Of a stretch of DNA of 64,000 bases, positions 1 to 13,901 are shown in pieces (position 1 is the first letter of the stretch; each line of letters starts with the position of its first letter). A program made the translations under genes and the position numbers. The notes below the pieces were generated by a model, which was not told the origin of the DNA, did no database searches, and worked only from the letters and a program-made list of their open reading frames with translations. This DNA comes from Campylorhamphus procurvoides (taxonomy: Eukaryota > Chordata > Aves > Passeriformes > Dendrocolaptidae), in contig WBMV01002769.1 in NCBI GenBank assembly GCA_013396655.1, positions 1,072,656 to 1,136,655 of the forward strand, given 5' to 3'.

Positions 1-3000
1 ATATCTTCTTTTCTAGTGCAAGGAACTGGGGGACTACCTGGCAAGAAACACACAGCACACTGGATTACGAAGCAGAAGAGCGGGTAATATAAATGGGTGA
101 AATTCAGGGATATTGTGAGTAGCTCTGGGTAGATTGCACTGGTCTGCTGTTAGTATTTAATAAATTAACACGCTATTTATGATCTGTCCAAATATTCTGA
201 AGAGTAATTTATTTTTTTAAATAAGTTTACTGCAGAGATTTCATTCTTTCATAGACAGGTTTGTATGTGTCAAAGCACTCAGAAATGAGTGTGACAGGAA
301 GAAGGTCCAAACTTGCTCACGAGCAACACAGATATGTCTTACATAAAGGCTTGCTTCTGGAATTTATTTTCTTAAATTTCTGCTCATGTTTTTATAGTGC
401 TGTGTGAAGTTACAAGTGGAATATACTTTAAAAAGAAAAAAAATAAGGAAGGCAGAGTATTTTTGTGGGTACCGCACCTGGTTACCTTCTCATTTTGCTG
501 CTGCAATGTTTGTCTTACAGAGCTGTTCTTTTTGGCAATACTAACCCAGTCCTGCTACAAGGCCAAATACAGATCATGTCTATCACTAGTCACATTCTTA
601 ATGCTGGTTTATGTTTTGTCTCTAGACAATATGTGGACAAATTATAGGTACTTAGAAACTGCCTTGAGAGCAGCTTAGCTGTCTCTTAGCAGAGACAATT
701 GCCCCACTAGATGGACAGCAGTCCCATCCACCAAGAGCATGAACCAAGGCATTGAACCAGGAGAAAGACGGGTAAGATCGTGGGGGAGCAGAGACAGGTA
801 AATACCAGTGCTCTAGAGATAACACCTTCTGGTGAGTGACCAACAGACAGATTGAAAATGAATGAGTTAACACATTTAGAGAAATTACTATCCCTCAGCA
901 GGAAGTTATTATCCTTCAGCTAAGGAACAGTAGTTGTGTGTGTTCTGCTCTATTGTGGTATTAAGGACAATGGGTTAGTTTAAATCATCTTAAAGCAAGC
1001 TGTTTTGATAACTAGCTTCTGTAGCAGCAAGACCAGATTTTGCAACAGTTTTTCAAGCAAATCTAAATTATTATAAAGTTTTACCAGAGAGGACATATTC
1101 CACTGATTAACCCAGGTACTTTGTCTGGTTGGTCTTATTTGGAGGACTATGCCCCAAATCTGAGGCTTTCAAATGCAGAGTGTTTTGAATTAACCTCATA
1201 GCCCTAGCTAGACAGATTTATTCCTTTTAATGGGATTTTTTATTCTTGCATGACTAACACAGTTGAAGTGCTTTCATAGTAACTTAGCAAAAATGTCAAG
1301 GAAGAAGTTCAATTTTGAACAGAATGAAAAAAACTATCTGGAAAATGGTAATGCTTTCTAGTGAATATGAAAACAGGGATTTAGAATAGAAAGTTTTGCA
1401 GAATTATCATTAACCAGAGCAATTAGCATAGCTGTGTGTAGTATGAAGTATTTATTTGTTTCACATTCTGAGTTATTGTAGTTTGAAAATGGGGTTCTTT
1501 TGCTTCTTCATCTCACATCAATTAATTAATTTATCTGTAGCAAATCATATTCCAATTCCAGTCTCATCCATTGACCAGTACAGTGACTTAGTGTTTGGAT
1601 CTCCTAATCATGAATTCAGTGGCATTCTGATGTGCTTATATTGCAGAAAGCCTAACTATGTAACCAAAACAGTCTTTTCTAGGACTGCTCTAATGAATCT
1701 ACTATCTGCAAGTAAGAAGGAAAGAGAAACAAGGTCCTTAAAGTGCAAAAAGAGACTAAGAGATCACCAAAAGAACCACATCCATTCATCTGTCTACTGA
1801 GTATGCTTCTGTTTGTCCACAGAAAGAGATTACAAATCTCTCACAGACTGCAGCAGATGAAGATTAGAAGTGTATTCTCTGTGGCTCCTACTGAGAATTA
1901 CAGAATAGAAGCTTTATGTAAATATTAGAGAAAAGGCACTTTTCTGGCTAGAAATGAGGTCTTCTTTGGCTGTATAGGTTTCCCTTCATGGAATGGGATC
2001 TCTGGTCATGATTTTGAGAGATGGAATAAGGCAACATATTACATAGGCCAGCAGGTAACATTTTCAGGATAGATCTGTACAAACCATTAAGACCAGTCAT
2101 GTAATATACAGTGGAATTTTAGAATTTGATCTTCCCATCTTGAAGTGAAGAACTTCATGCTTGAGAAAGACTTGTAGAAATCTTTATTTGCGGGGAGGGA
2201 GTGGCATGTGTATGACATGAGTTTATTAGTCTTTAAAAGATGGCAGAGAGAGTCGTGTAACTGAGGTAAAAAGGAGAGGAGGGAACTGACCGACACTGTT
2301 CCTTTGTTTCCCAGTAAATAAAATACAAGCAGTGCTGTGTCTGTCTCAGTTATTGCTATGCACAGTGACTTCTATATTGCTTCCTTTTCCCTGTTCTGGT
2401 GTGGCACTGAGCTTTAACGAAAAGAGATGCGCTGACCTTTGGAAAGAACCCTTCTCTCATCCTGCCTTCAGTCTTTCCCTTCGCTGCTGAGATGATGGAG
2501 GGTGAGGGTGGTAGTAGCTCTCTCCAGGCTGCAGCTGAAGGAGCAGCACATTTCCAGTATCAGTCCCATACAAGTATTGTTATTTTTCCTGTCATGTTTG
2601 TTGGGGTACAGCTTTTCATTTATTTTTCTTGCAGAAAGGCAGGAAACCCAATCTGGAAAAATACTGCTCACATGTCATCAGTAATTACTTGGCCGTTGTG
2701 CCAGGCTTTGGCTTGCTGACAGTTTCAAGATGGAGAGTGAGGGTGAGACCCAGCTGCAGCCAACAAGAAGAAAGAGGGAAAAAGGTCTTAATCTGACATG
2801 GGCTTCACTTGCCCTCCCTTCTTTTCCCCTCCATCTTTCTGTCTCCTTGGGGAGCTATAGCTATTCCTTCTCACAATTAGCTCTCCCCATTCTTCACAGG
2901 ACTGCCAGTCTCTGGCCTGTTCAGCTCTCTGTCCAGTTTCTTCCACTCATTAAAAGTAACATCTAAGGAAATTACTTAGCCTTAGGAGGGAAATGCCTTT

Positions 3001-6000
3001 TGGGAATAGCTGCCTTGCCCCACCTCCAGGAGAAAAAGATAAGTAGTTTAATCTATAGCGTGTGTGAAAGTAACAACAAGGCCCATAATTCTGCAGGTAG
3101 TTTTCAATGTCTATGCTTTAAACTTGAGCAGTTTCTGAAATTGCATCTATAATTTGATTGATATCTTAAAAATCATTTAGGGATGAACAGTGTTCCTACA
3201 ACAGCTCAATACGCCTAATATTGCTCAGGTGGGAGACATGGGGGGACAGAATGTGATATATGGAAAGTTACCAGACAGGAGTCCTCTTCCTGCCAGCACT
3301 GGAATAATCCTGAACCAAGGTTTGCAAAGTGATAACAAGATGTGTGAAAGGAGGCTTGATGCTGGTACAGGACAAGCTTGCAAACTGACCTTATGCGACT
3401 GGCTCAGGTAATTGGTGGCCCTTAACACAGCCATGCTCTGAGATTTTTGAAATTTTCAAGTTTTGGAATTTTTTTTGTGGTCACACTCATTTAGAGTTAA
3501 GCCAGAACCCGAATGTCTTTACCTGTAGTGTTGATCTTCTTTGCTGGGCCTCGTAAGCTGTTATGCTCCAGAGCTGAATGCTGCTGACAAAAAGTGAAAA
3601 TGTAGGTGCTGGGGTAAACTTGCACATGGCAGAAACTAATGTCATACCTATGGTCTCAAAAATGTGACAGGGGCAGTAACGCCAACACAATCAGCACATC
3701 TAAGCTGTGACTGCAGTCTGTAAGGCTGCAAATTCCTACTCTTTCTATTCTTCTCAACAGATCACCCAGCAAACTTATTCCAGAAAGCTGTACAGTACAT
3801 CAACAGAAGCAGTTTCCCCCCACATGCCCTTTATGAATGCAGGCTAAGGCCTGGGACAAATTTTTATTCATCTTTCCCTCCTTGCCTCTGCTGGCACAGC
3901 TGTGAAAATATACACTGATGTACAATTCCCATAATTTTCCTCCTCTTCACTCAAATCCTTCACTACTTCAGACTTTTGCATGCAGAAATCTTCCCTCATA
4001 ACTGAAATTGATGACAACATCCCTACTGGCAATTAGAGATCATGTGGAAAAGAACTTGAAAAGAGTTTGCCAAAAGCCTGATTTTAACACACAGATTGCA
4101 ACTCCATTTCTTCAGTCAGCTGGATGACAGCTGAATTAAGGCACCAACATCCAGCTGGTTGATAATTAGATTAAGGCATCAGCTGGGTTAAGGCATCAAC
4201 ATCTTGCTGATTGGACTCCTCCTGCAAATGAAGAGATTATGTTCAAACTGTGTCCTCTGAAGTCTGTCTTGATATTTTTCCTCTTTATCATACACAGAAA
4301 TTTTCCTGAAATTCATGATTTATTGATGGAAGCTTTGTTGATGTTGTTATTGTTTTCAATTTAGAAATGAATAGTTTCTGTTTTGAGAAAAAATCTAAGT
4401 AGTTAAGGTGAATTTACAAGATCTGGGAACATCAAACACCATTTAGTTTATTGGTGCCCTTCTAGGTGACAGAAAGAAGAGGATGTTTTTTTGTGGTCTG
4501 TGCTGAAAACTGAGCTCAGACTGAGAAACCTTTTTCTGTTTGGCTAAACCAGCACCAAACAGTCTAGCGCTCGCCAACATGGATTTAGAATGTATTAATT
4601 AGCTAAAAGAATAAGAGTGTGATAGGTAGGTACCCTCCATTCTGTGCAAGTTATGTCTAAGTTCCACAAAGAGTATATCTGGGGAGCCAGGACAGTTGAT
4701 CTGTGAATTAAGTCTGTGTAGACATAATCAATAAAGCTAAAAGTTAGGTACTTCACTATTGATCAGCAGTGTTTTAAGAATCCTGTATTAACCAGTGATA
4801 AAATGTGCTTCACTGTCTGTTTTTTTAATCACTGGGTTTTTTTAATGTACTTAAAAAAAAAAAGTACTTTTTGTGGATGAACAAATCTTCATGTGTTCTG
4901 TGCAGTGTTATGCTTCAGCCATGCATGAAAACTTATAAGGCTGATTGAATATTAACATGGGAAAGATTTTTTTAGACTTAGAGAAGGGGAGATGCAGATT
5001 TGCAGCTGATATTTAGCAGCAAGGAGGACCCAGCAAAACTCTGTTAGCTTTTAGGCAAGTGATACAGCTGATAATGTATATCTGTTGCTATCAAACTGCA
5101 ATCAGCATCATGTCAGTACCTATCTATCTCAGTATTTATAACCTGCTAACAGGGAAGTGATGTGGTCTAATGACCTGAGGACAGGACTAGGAGCCAAGAG
5201 GAAGTGGGGAAAGGAAGCTGCACAGAAGAACAACTCTCTGAACAGGATGTCTGGTCCTGCTGCAGCCCAAATTTTGTCATATTTTCCTTCGGATTTCAGT
5301 ACATCTTGGAGGGTCATTCTACTGATTCATTAGGCACGTTTGCAAAATACAAAATTACATGGCTGACCATGGTATTAATTGGTCAGAACTGGTCCCTTCA
5401 TTATGTCACCTGGAGTAATGCTACGTGCCTCACTTGGCAGAGCACTCAGGTCACAAAGTCACTTTCATTGCAACTCTTCAAAGTCTTAGTGTTTGAGATG
5501 TTTAATGAGTTCCTGGCCTCAATATACACAGAACTTTCATGAAGCAATGTTGTTAAAGAGGTCCCTTTGGCCAGTGTGTGTGTCAGGTAAAGGCAAAACT
5601 GAACAAATAGATTATGGAAGGTAATTCCTATCTGCTAGAAAGAGCAGCATGAAAGAAAGTGGGGAAAATGTTTGTGAGATAAGAATGAGAAGAGAGTATT
5701 ATGTGATGGAACAACAGATATCACAATGAAAACATTTACAGTGAAGTTGTTACCAGATGTAGGGAGATGAGAATATTTTTTTTGCTGTAATTTAATTTAA
5801 ATTCCTGTTGTTTTAGTTACACTGCCGGTAATGTCTTAGCCTTCCTTGCTCTTGTACTGCATGGGATTCTCACAGAAGAGATGCTTTGTGCTACATCTCA
5901 GTTTTATGCTGCAATACCTATGCTTGTTACATTCTGGAATGTGTTTCTGGCAACTTGCCAGGCCATCGGTGGAAGGCTGTAAAGAAACTTCTTTTGGAGG

Positions 6001-8307
6001 GTTAAAGGTTAGGATGAGGACTGGGTCTGGTAAGCATGGTCACGAAACACTCTTTGCTACCATTTTTTGTGAGTTTGTAAACAAAATGGGGTTCCTAATT
6101 AAAGCAACCACTAAACCGTTTCACTTGCATGACTAGAACTGACTCAATAGATTGGCCCAGGTCTCACTGACCCTGGCAGAGTGACAGGGCTTGTATTTTG
6201 TGTGGAAGAAATGTTCAATAATTTCTCCAGAGCATTATGTGCAAATAGGCTTTTCTTTAACAGCAGGCATGCATGTCTTTTCCTTCCACCTTCCTGCTTA
6301 TTTTATCAGTCAGCAGATCTTAGTTAGACAATGTGAGAAATCATTACTTTTTCTTCATCATTTTGTTCCTACACGTTGAAAAAGGGATCAGATTTTTATA
6401 TAAAAAATATAATTGTATTTTTTCTACAAGGGATGCAAACCTTGTCATATGTTACCTCTAATTTAGAGGTCTAGGTGGAAACTCTTTCATGTTCACACTG
6501 TGAGCAATTGAGAGTTCTTTAATTATTATTTAAAGTATTTGTTGTTCATTCCCTTTCAGAGGTAGGATTTTGGGTAGCATGTTTAAGAGACATCTCAGCC
6601 CCTAATAGTATGGATCAAATATTAGTAACCTTAAAACACAGAAAGGGCAAGCAAAAAGTGAAAACAAATAAACACCATGTTGCTGCTGAGCTTAGCAACC
6701 CATCCTTATCCTCTGTGTGTACTATAGTAATAGTTTGTGGAGTTCACACAGCATTTCCATGCAAGCATTTCAAAAGTACACTTCAAGCATGACAATGAGT
6801 GCCTTTAGAACAGCAAGAATTTCTATGTGCTTTCTACTTTGATGGAGATTCAAAGATCTTATGGAAATTCTCCAAAGCACTGCATATTCAAGTTAGTCTG
6901 TATATTCCTCAGTCCTGTAATTTTCTTGATATGAGTAGGGAAAAGATGAAAGAAAGAGAGAGAGAGGACAGAAACAACAGAGCAAGTTTTTACTTCACTA
7001 GCAGGTGAAGGTCAAAGATGGAAGAAAAGGAGAGAGATATTAATTAAGGGAAGTGATGGAGTACTTGTAATTGGAAACAATTAACAATGTTTTGATTTGT
7101 TCATTCATTGTGGTTTTATCTGTAATCTTTCTAATGTGAATTCTTAGGTTCTCTCTGTTTTACAGAAGAAATGAGTGCCAGGTACTTCAGGTACACATGC
7201 ATTAAACTTCATGAGTGAAAACAACACTATTCCATATGGTGTTTAAGGTTAAGCATAAGTGCATCCTCTTTTGAGGGTAGCATAGAAAGGAAAGCTAGCC
7301 AAGGGACACACCTTTTCCTATAAATCTCAGACTGGTAGTTTAAAATGAGAGGAAGATTCATGGACTGAAGAATCTCCTATTCAGTCCTCATGACATAATA
7401 TGAGAAGTACCTTGCAGGATCAGACTATGGCCTGTATCCACAGTCTGACTCCACTGGAACAACAGGAGATGTTGTTTGGGGAAAGGCCTGCAAGCACAAC
7501 CACATCCTTTGGTGCTTTCCCTTTGCGCTTCCCAACAAGGGTTGTTGCATGAAGGATGTCTAGGGGCAGGTCTCTGCCTGTTCCCTTCATAACCTGTTTG
7601 TGCTGTGAATTTAACTAACCCCTTTTCGAAGCTGCTGCCACTGCCTGCCTCCACTCAAAGTTTACTCCCTGCTGTGCAAAGAAATATTTTACATTTTTAA
7701 ACCCATTTCTAATAATTTCAATGTTTCTTCTCATTCTGCTGCTGCAGAGTTGGTGTCTATTTCAACTTCATCACATGCACCTTATCCACTGTCTTTATGA
7801 CGACCTCAGTAACATTCCCCTTAGCTTTCTCCTCTCCAGAGTAAAGAGAAACAATTTTTTCTTTCAGTCCCTCTCTGTGGGACAATCCAGCTTTTTATCT
7901 AATCTGTTTGCACTGCAGCAGAAGCTAGGTCTAGCAGAATGTCTAGTCTCAAGGTGAAGTTCATAACAGTTAGTCTGTTAGCGGATATTAATGGTTATTG
8001 TGACAATGAAGATATTGCTTAAGTGTCTTGTCCCAAGCCTGCAGTTCTTTGTCTTCTGAAGGTAGTAACTGGAGGTTGGTGGACTGAGTCAACTGATTTC
8101 TGTTAGGGTTCACAGTAGCTACCAGTTCCTAACTAGGAATTATTCTCACAGTTGTTTTCTACTGATTTTTGCAGGAAGAGCAGAGTCAGTGCAAAGACAT
8201 CTATTTTTTTGCTTCAAGCATGCCTTCACTTTAAAAAAAAAGTCACCTTGCAATTGTAGTCAGGAAAGTAGATCGTTCAAAAGGAGAAGGTGATAAAGGT
8301 TTCATGC

Positions 8308-8347
8308 CAGACCCATGGCTTATATCACAGACCCATGGCTTAGACCA
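8308..8347. repeat. 20-bp tandem duplication
   Basis: Two head-to-tail copies of a 20-bp unit beginning CAGACCCATGGCTTA lie at 8,308-8,327 and 8,328-8,347. They differ at two positions near the end of the unit (TATATCA versus TAGACCA). The near-identity suggests a fairly recent slippage or local duplication. No function is implied. Confidence 0.9.
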
Positions 8348-9316
8348 CAACTCTCGTTCTAGTTTCTCCAGTTTGCAGTAATTGAAGGCCTACAATGTAA
8401 TTGTCAGGTAGCACTGTACTTGTATGGAGTCATAAAGCAATCATTAAATAGCTTATGCTCTCAACTACCCTAAAATACAGATCAAACAGATAATGCGCTA
8501 AAGTTCTGTTGGCATTATCTAGTCCCACCTTAATAAACAGAGGCTACTCCCTCTCTTCAACTGCAGGCCCCTCAAAAGGTCCTGTTTTCTGCAAACAAGA
8601 CAAAACAAGGAAATGAGCTATCATCCCTGCCTTTCAGTGCATCATGTCCGCTGTCCTCTTGACAGGTAAATCTTGTGAATGTGTTCACCAGGGATGTGAT
8701 GTTATTGTTTCAGATTCCTCTTGTAACAGCGTGTGATCACAAGTGAATATGAGATACTTCAGAGCAGTACAATAAGGACCCTTTTTGTTTGCTTCTCTAC
8801 CGTCAGAGAGAATATTTTAGCACCTGATAGCCCTGCATAGATTAGGCTTGAAAGGATGTCCATTCCTAACTAAAACAATAGTAATCTGCATATTTTCTAT
8901 TCATGTCTTCTCCTTGCCCTCTGCACCTGATTCACTTCTAATCAAGAAGGCATTGTATTGGTGCTGCACATATAACCAGCATGGTGAGTGGATTGTGGAT
9001 TAGCTTTACTTTCATCTCCTAAACTTTTTAGAGAAACAGCAAGCTAAATTAGGGTAAGAATGCATTCTAAAAGCTTTGAAGTACTTGTTAGTAAACAGAA
9101 TGTATCAGTGCCTCCCTAGAAAATATCACGCCTTTCATTAATGTATCTCTTGAACTAAATATATTGCTTTTTGTTACTTAGGCATTGAACAAAAAGTAAC
9201 TTATTTCAAAGAATGAAGAATTATCAATGTTATATGCATGCAGAGACAAACAGCACTCTGAAACATCACCTGGAAAATGTTTTTCAACTGTAAAATATGT
9301 GCCTTTAAAAAAGAAG

Positions 9317-9360
9317 ACAAACACAAGCACCACCACCCCCAAAAAACCCTAAAAANTATA
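9317..9360. repeat. A/C-rich low-complexity tract containing one unresolved base
   Basis: The tract consists of A and C runs (CACCACCACCCCC, AAAAAACCC) and ends in A-rich sequence with a single N at position 9,356. The N probably reflects poor consensus in a homopolymer-rich stretch. Other A/C-rich tracts of the same flavour occur at 10,350-10,398, 23,471-23,560, 30,748-30,786, 31,651-31,692 and 51,882-51,910. Confidence 0.8.
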
Positions 9361-11098
9361 TCTATGGTTTATTTCTTAAAAAGCCATAAACATGTCCATA
9401 ACAGCATCTGTCCTAGGTCAGATCAGGGTCTGCTTAACATGGTGTCCCAGTTCTGGCAGTGGCCAAAATCAAATGCCTAAGGGAAACTATAAGAACAGGG
9501 CAAACGTGTATCTTGCTTTCCTGAATGCTCTCCCAGCCTTCAAACATTTGAAGCTCTGGGATTTCCTGAGCAAGACATGGTTTCTACATAGGTAGTAACC
9601 CTTTGTGAATTTCTTTTCCTCTGACTTTCTCAGGTTCCCCTTGAACTGGTGTAAGTGGCTTCCATCCAGAGAAGCTTTTCAATTTCAACACATTTAAAGA
9701 GTTTGTTGACTCAAAAATTAGTCTGCTTTTTTCCCCAGTTATGGCTTAATAGTAAATGCTTTTGCAAACCTTGTCTGTCTCATAGCCTTACTGATGTGAT
9801 GACAGCATTTCCACTACAAATTAGACAATATAATGAAATGTTTTTTCTACTGAAGCTTAAAGCTGTTCATACGATCTATTTAACAGCAGGAAGACTATCC
9901 ATACTCCTCAGTTCTAGGCATCCAAATAAGGTTTCTTGCTTACTCCCCCATCTGCTTAGACTCACATTTTATTCAGGAAGAGAAGTTCTGATACAAAATT
10001 ATGTAAATTAGAAATGCAATGCAGTATTTTAAATTGTCCTTTGGAGAGGATACTCTACCTCTGCAAAGGAAATTTTTGGAGAGCAGCTGAAAGACTTTAA
10101 GGTGCTTGGTGTGAGTACTTCCACACATGACAAGAAGATAAAATGGCTTGACTCAAAATGTCTTTTTCTACCATAAATGGAGAGACAATTTTAGATAAGC
10201 AGAAAAGTCTGGAAAGATCTAAACAAGTGGTACCAAAATTAATATTATTGTGCTTATAAAACATAAAACAAAATTTCTGAAGACCTTAAGAGATCAGAAG
10301 CTTGTCTTGAAAACTGTTATGTTTAAAGCTATTGCATTAAATAACAGAGGAAAAAGTAGAAAAACAAACAAAAAACCACTCAAAAACCCAAACCAAGCTA
10401 ACATAAAGAATTATATATTTTCACTAACTTCTCTACAGCATTCTCAGATTAAGGATGTAAGAGGAAAACTTTACAGAGGAAATATTTTTTTTTTAGGACA
10501 ACTAAAGAAGCTGAAAAATCAGTCAATCTTTCAGACACATGAAACTCTTAAGAGAAATCCCTTATATGCCTGGTGTGTTGTTTACTTTCTGGCTATGTCA
10601 AATGTTCTATTAGCCTAGTTTTAGCAGACACTATTTTTTCCTGCAGAGTTCTAGGATACTGTTTCTCTTTCTCCAGCCCTTTCTGTCTCATCTGCCTGTT
10701 TTCTAATTACCATGCTCTGGTTAGTTAGGCTCACTCTTTCCAGTGTGGTGAACCAAAACTTGTTCCTAATGCTCTGTCTGTGTCATGGGCTGGACACTAA
10801 GAAAGGCCCTAGGAATGTGCTGTAAGGAAAAAAAAAGGAAATCTACTTTATCAGAAACTTCTGAAGCTTAATAGTTTTCTATAGCCAGAGGTGATTTGTG
10901 TCTCAGCCTGAGATTAAAGTACATGTTTAAATCAGGGGAGTGAATCTTCCTCTGCACCAAGGACTCTTGGAGTAGATAACTACCCTCAGATGACTGAATT
11001 TTGATAAGATGACTCCTGCTCTTTAAGTGCGGGCACCTAGTCTTAGTGACCCTGGGGGTCTGTACTGGTCCTGTAATTCTTTGTCCTTAGTAAAAAAT

Positions 11099-11908
11099 AT
11101 AGAATCACATAATGGCCTAGGTTGGAAGGGACCTTAAAGATCATCTAGTTCCTGCCTGCCATAGGTAGGAACACCTTTCACTAGACCAGGTTGCTCAGAG
11201 CCCCATCCAACTTGGCCTTGAACATTTTCAGGGTTGGAGCATCCACAGCTTCTCTGGGCAACCTGTTCCAGTGTCTCAGTACCATCACAGTAAAGAATTT
11301 CTTCCTAATATCAAATCTAAACTTGCTGTCTTTCATTTTCCATACACTGCCCCTTGTCCTGTCACTACATGGTCTTGTAAATAGTCTCTCTCCAACTTCC
11401 TTGTAGGTTCCCTTCAGGTACTGGAAGGTGAAAATTAGGTCACCCCAAGCCTTCTCTTTCTCCAGCCGGAATAATCCCAACTGTCTCAGCCTTTCCTCAT
11501 AGGAGAGGTGTTTCATCCTGCTAATCAACTTAGTGGTCCTCCTCTGAATTGATCCAACAGGTCAGTGTCCTTCCTGTGCTGAGGACCCCAGACCTGGATG
11601 CAGCACTCTTCGCGGAGTCTCACAAAAGTTGGGTAGAGAGAATCACCTCCCTCACCCTGGTGGCCATGATGCTTTTGATGCAGCCTGGGATACAACTGGC
11701 TTTCTGGACTGCAAGCACACCTTGTCATCTCATGTCCAGTGTCTCATCCCCCAGCACACCCAAGTCCTTCTCAGTAGGGCTGCTCTAGATCAGTTCATCC
11801 CCAAGCTTGTGTTGATAGTAGGGGTTGCCTCAACCCAGGTGCAGCGCCTTGCACTTGACCTTGTTAAACCACATGATATTCCCATGGGCCCAGTTCTTGA
11901 GCTTGTGA
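11099..11908 (-). mobile_element. CR1 LINE, 5'-truncated copy (minus strand)
   Basis: The plus strand begins with the inverted CR1 3' end (AGAATCACATAATGG, then GGTTGGAAGGGACCTTAAAG). It continues through about 800 bp that, read on the minus strand, match the avian CR1 ORF2 C-terminal region and short 3' UTR. The 5' truncation lies near 11,908, where the match stops at GAGCTTGTG. Truncation at the 5' end is typical of CR1, which is copied by target-primed reverse transcription. Flanking target-site duplications are not evident, as is usual for CR1. This is the longest CR1 copy in the window. Subfamily cannot be assigned without a consensus alignment. Confidence 0.96.
11181..11908 (-). pseudogene. 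CR1 ORF2 reverse transcriptase, C-terminal remnant
   Basis: Two overlapping minus-strand frames carry the conserved C-terminal part of CR1 reverse transcriptase. The upstream piece (11,728-11,525) contains the degraded equivalent of the LYSALVRPHLEYC region and the WGPQH motif. The downstream piece (11,528-11,181) contains LSYEERLRQLGLF, GDLI-FQYLKG, SDRTRG and HWNRLPREAVDAP. The pieces lie in different frames, so there is a frameshift near 11,525, plus altered residues. Sequence further upstream, to 11,908, still resembles the preceding part of the ORF. The endonuclease and catalytic core of the polymerase are absent because of the 5' truncation, so the copy is dead. Confidence 0.93.
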
Positions 11909-12736
11909 AACTACATTCCTAGTTAGCCCAAGCAGAACTAGGCAACCAAGCTAGAACCTTAAAGTTTCATGCATTCAAACTAATATGTTGCTCTGGGCTT
12001 GGACAATGGAACATTTTTCCTCAAAACACTTAAATTTCATTAATAACTTCTGGTATATTCTGATAGTTACATTAATTTTTGTTAAAAGGAAGCTGTATAC
12101 TGACCACTATTGCTATCATAGTTAACACAGGAAGAAAGCCTCAGGAGGTTAAAGATATAATTTTATACAGAGGGAGTGAAATTGTTTGGGCATCTTCTGA
12201 GTCTTTTGATTTTTAAAATGAAGTGCGAAATTCCACTTCAGGTTAGGCTTCTTGATGAGGCATGGTTGTCTTAAGTTTTATACTCTTTTGGCAACATAAG
12301 TTCATTTTCCTGTTATTCCCTGGCTGAATTGCCACCCGAATCAGGAAAGAAATTATTTCTAGGATGGAAATACAGCTGAAGTTGTTGATAATCAAGATGT
12401 TCAGCTGTTTTACTGTGGCTGGTAGCCAAGGACTAAAAGACCTCTGCAGGGGAAAAAAAAAGTAGCAAACTTACACAGCTACAGAGAAGAAAGAAGGAAA
12501 TATCTAAAGATCTTATAATGTACTAAGATTTTACTATTTCTACAGAATATACTGTCCAGAACTTCCTTCCATATATTTTAGGACTTTTTATGGGGTGGAG
12601 GCCAGAACAGTTTCTTTAGGAGGCATTCACACAATCTATTTTCTAGTACCTGCTCCGAGTCACTCTCAGAAGGAATCGTTATACAGGGAGCCTAGGGAGG
12701 CTGTCATCAAAAACCTAATTCAAGACCTGAAGTAGG

Positions 12737-12773
<37 letters not shown>

Positions 12774-13901
12774 GGTCTCTGTAAATTTGGGCTGGCCTGT
12801 AGGTCTAACTATAAAACAAATAATGGCAAAAAACAATATCTGGCCTGAAGAAAAAAATTCTGATTTTGTTCAAGAGAGGAAATATGGACATTTCTAATCA
12901 CATTAAGAAAAACAAAATAAATATCATTCAGTCCTTAGTTTTATCTGTTCTGTATAATATTGTTATGATAAAATATAAAACTACTTGAGGATTCTGAGCA
13001 GAAAGATACAAAAATCCTTATGAGGTCAAAATGCTTGAATTTTGAAAAATAAATTTTAAATACTTTCTAAAAGTAGTGTTACTCATGTGAAATCCTTTAT
13101 TATTCATAAATCTGTGAGTTTTGTCAGAAGTGATAGAAAATTTCTGAACAGCTGTTGATTAAAGTTACTGGCACATGTCATTTTTACTGAGCCACAGAAC
13201 ACAGTGTAACTCATTAAACAGTCATTCCTTCTTTATAGATAAATTAAATAAAGCAGGTAGTGTGATAATTGAACAAATCCCAGGGGCTTGAAAGATTTCT
13301 GAGTTCTGCTGCCTCTAAACAGAAGGCAACTTTATGCTGAAAGCAGTTAGGAAGGGACTCTTCCTTGGGTATATTCTTCTATAAATGGATTTTTCAGGGT
13401 TTCTTAATCTTGTTTTACACCATACCCACCTTTTATTAATACTACCACACTGATGTAGATAGACTGATGATTTGCTTCAGTTTGCCTCTACTGCAAATTT
13501 AAAAATGCGTTATACGATTATCCAACTTGATTTTTTTGCATGTTAGGAAAATAGGGAGGACCTCCTTGTTCCCCTTTCATTAATGAAATCCCTCTATGCC
13601 AGACATTAGTCACAAAGGCGCAACCTGCTCATCTTAACAACTGTTCATGAAGAATTTGGAAATGGTATCATCAGTCTTACATTTTCATAATTCTAGTGAG
13701 TTCACTTAATTTATAGAGCAAACCCCCACATTTGTGAGTTTTAAGACTGTGTAAAATAAGATTCTTTAGAGTACAGAAAGGAAATCCTTGTCAATCTTAT
13801 CTGAGAGTTATCTAAAAGAAATTGTAGGGGGCCAGATATTTAGTCTTCATGATTTGCAGTCAAACATACTAAAGTGATTTTATCACATTCTTATTATTTT
13901 A
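11909..13901. other. Non-coding spacer between two CR1 copies
   Basis: AT-rich unique sequence with no recognisable gene. The only structured element is the (TA)n run at 12,738-12,770. Confidence 0.6.
12738..12770. repeat. (TA)n dinucleotide microsatellite
   Basis: An uninterrupted alternating T/A run of 33 bp, about 16 repeat units. Perfect TA repeats of this length are usually length-polymorphic. Confidence 0.97.

Larger units (their letters stand above)
1..11098. other. Unique AT-rich non-coding sequence, no gene seen
   Basis: I see no recognisable gene here. The open frames are all short (122 codons at most), start at random ATGs, have no recognisable domain, and are often overlapped by equally long frames on the other strand, as expected by chance. 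No CR1 tail, LTR, tRNA or CpG-rich promoter is visible. The few structured items (tandem duplication at 8,308, A/C-rich tract with the N at 9,356) are listed separately. Short conserved non-coding elements or isolated exons cannot be excluded without comparison to other bird genomes. Confidence 0.6.

Noticed and set aside
11191..11922. Plus-strand open frames across the 11-kb CR1
   Set aside because: They are antisense shadows of the minus-strand CR1 reverse transcriptase region.
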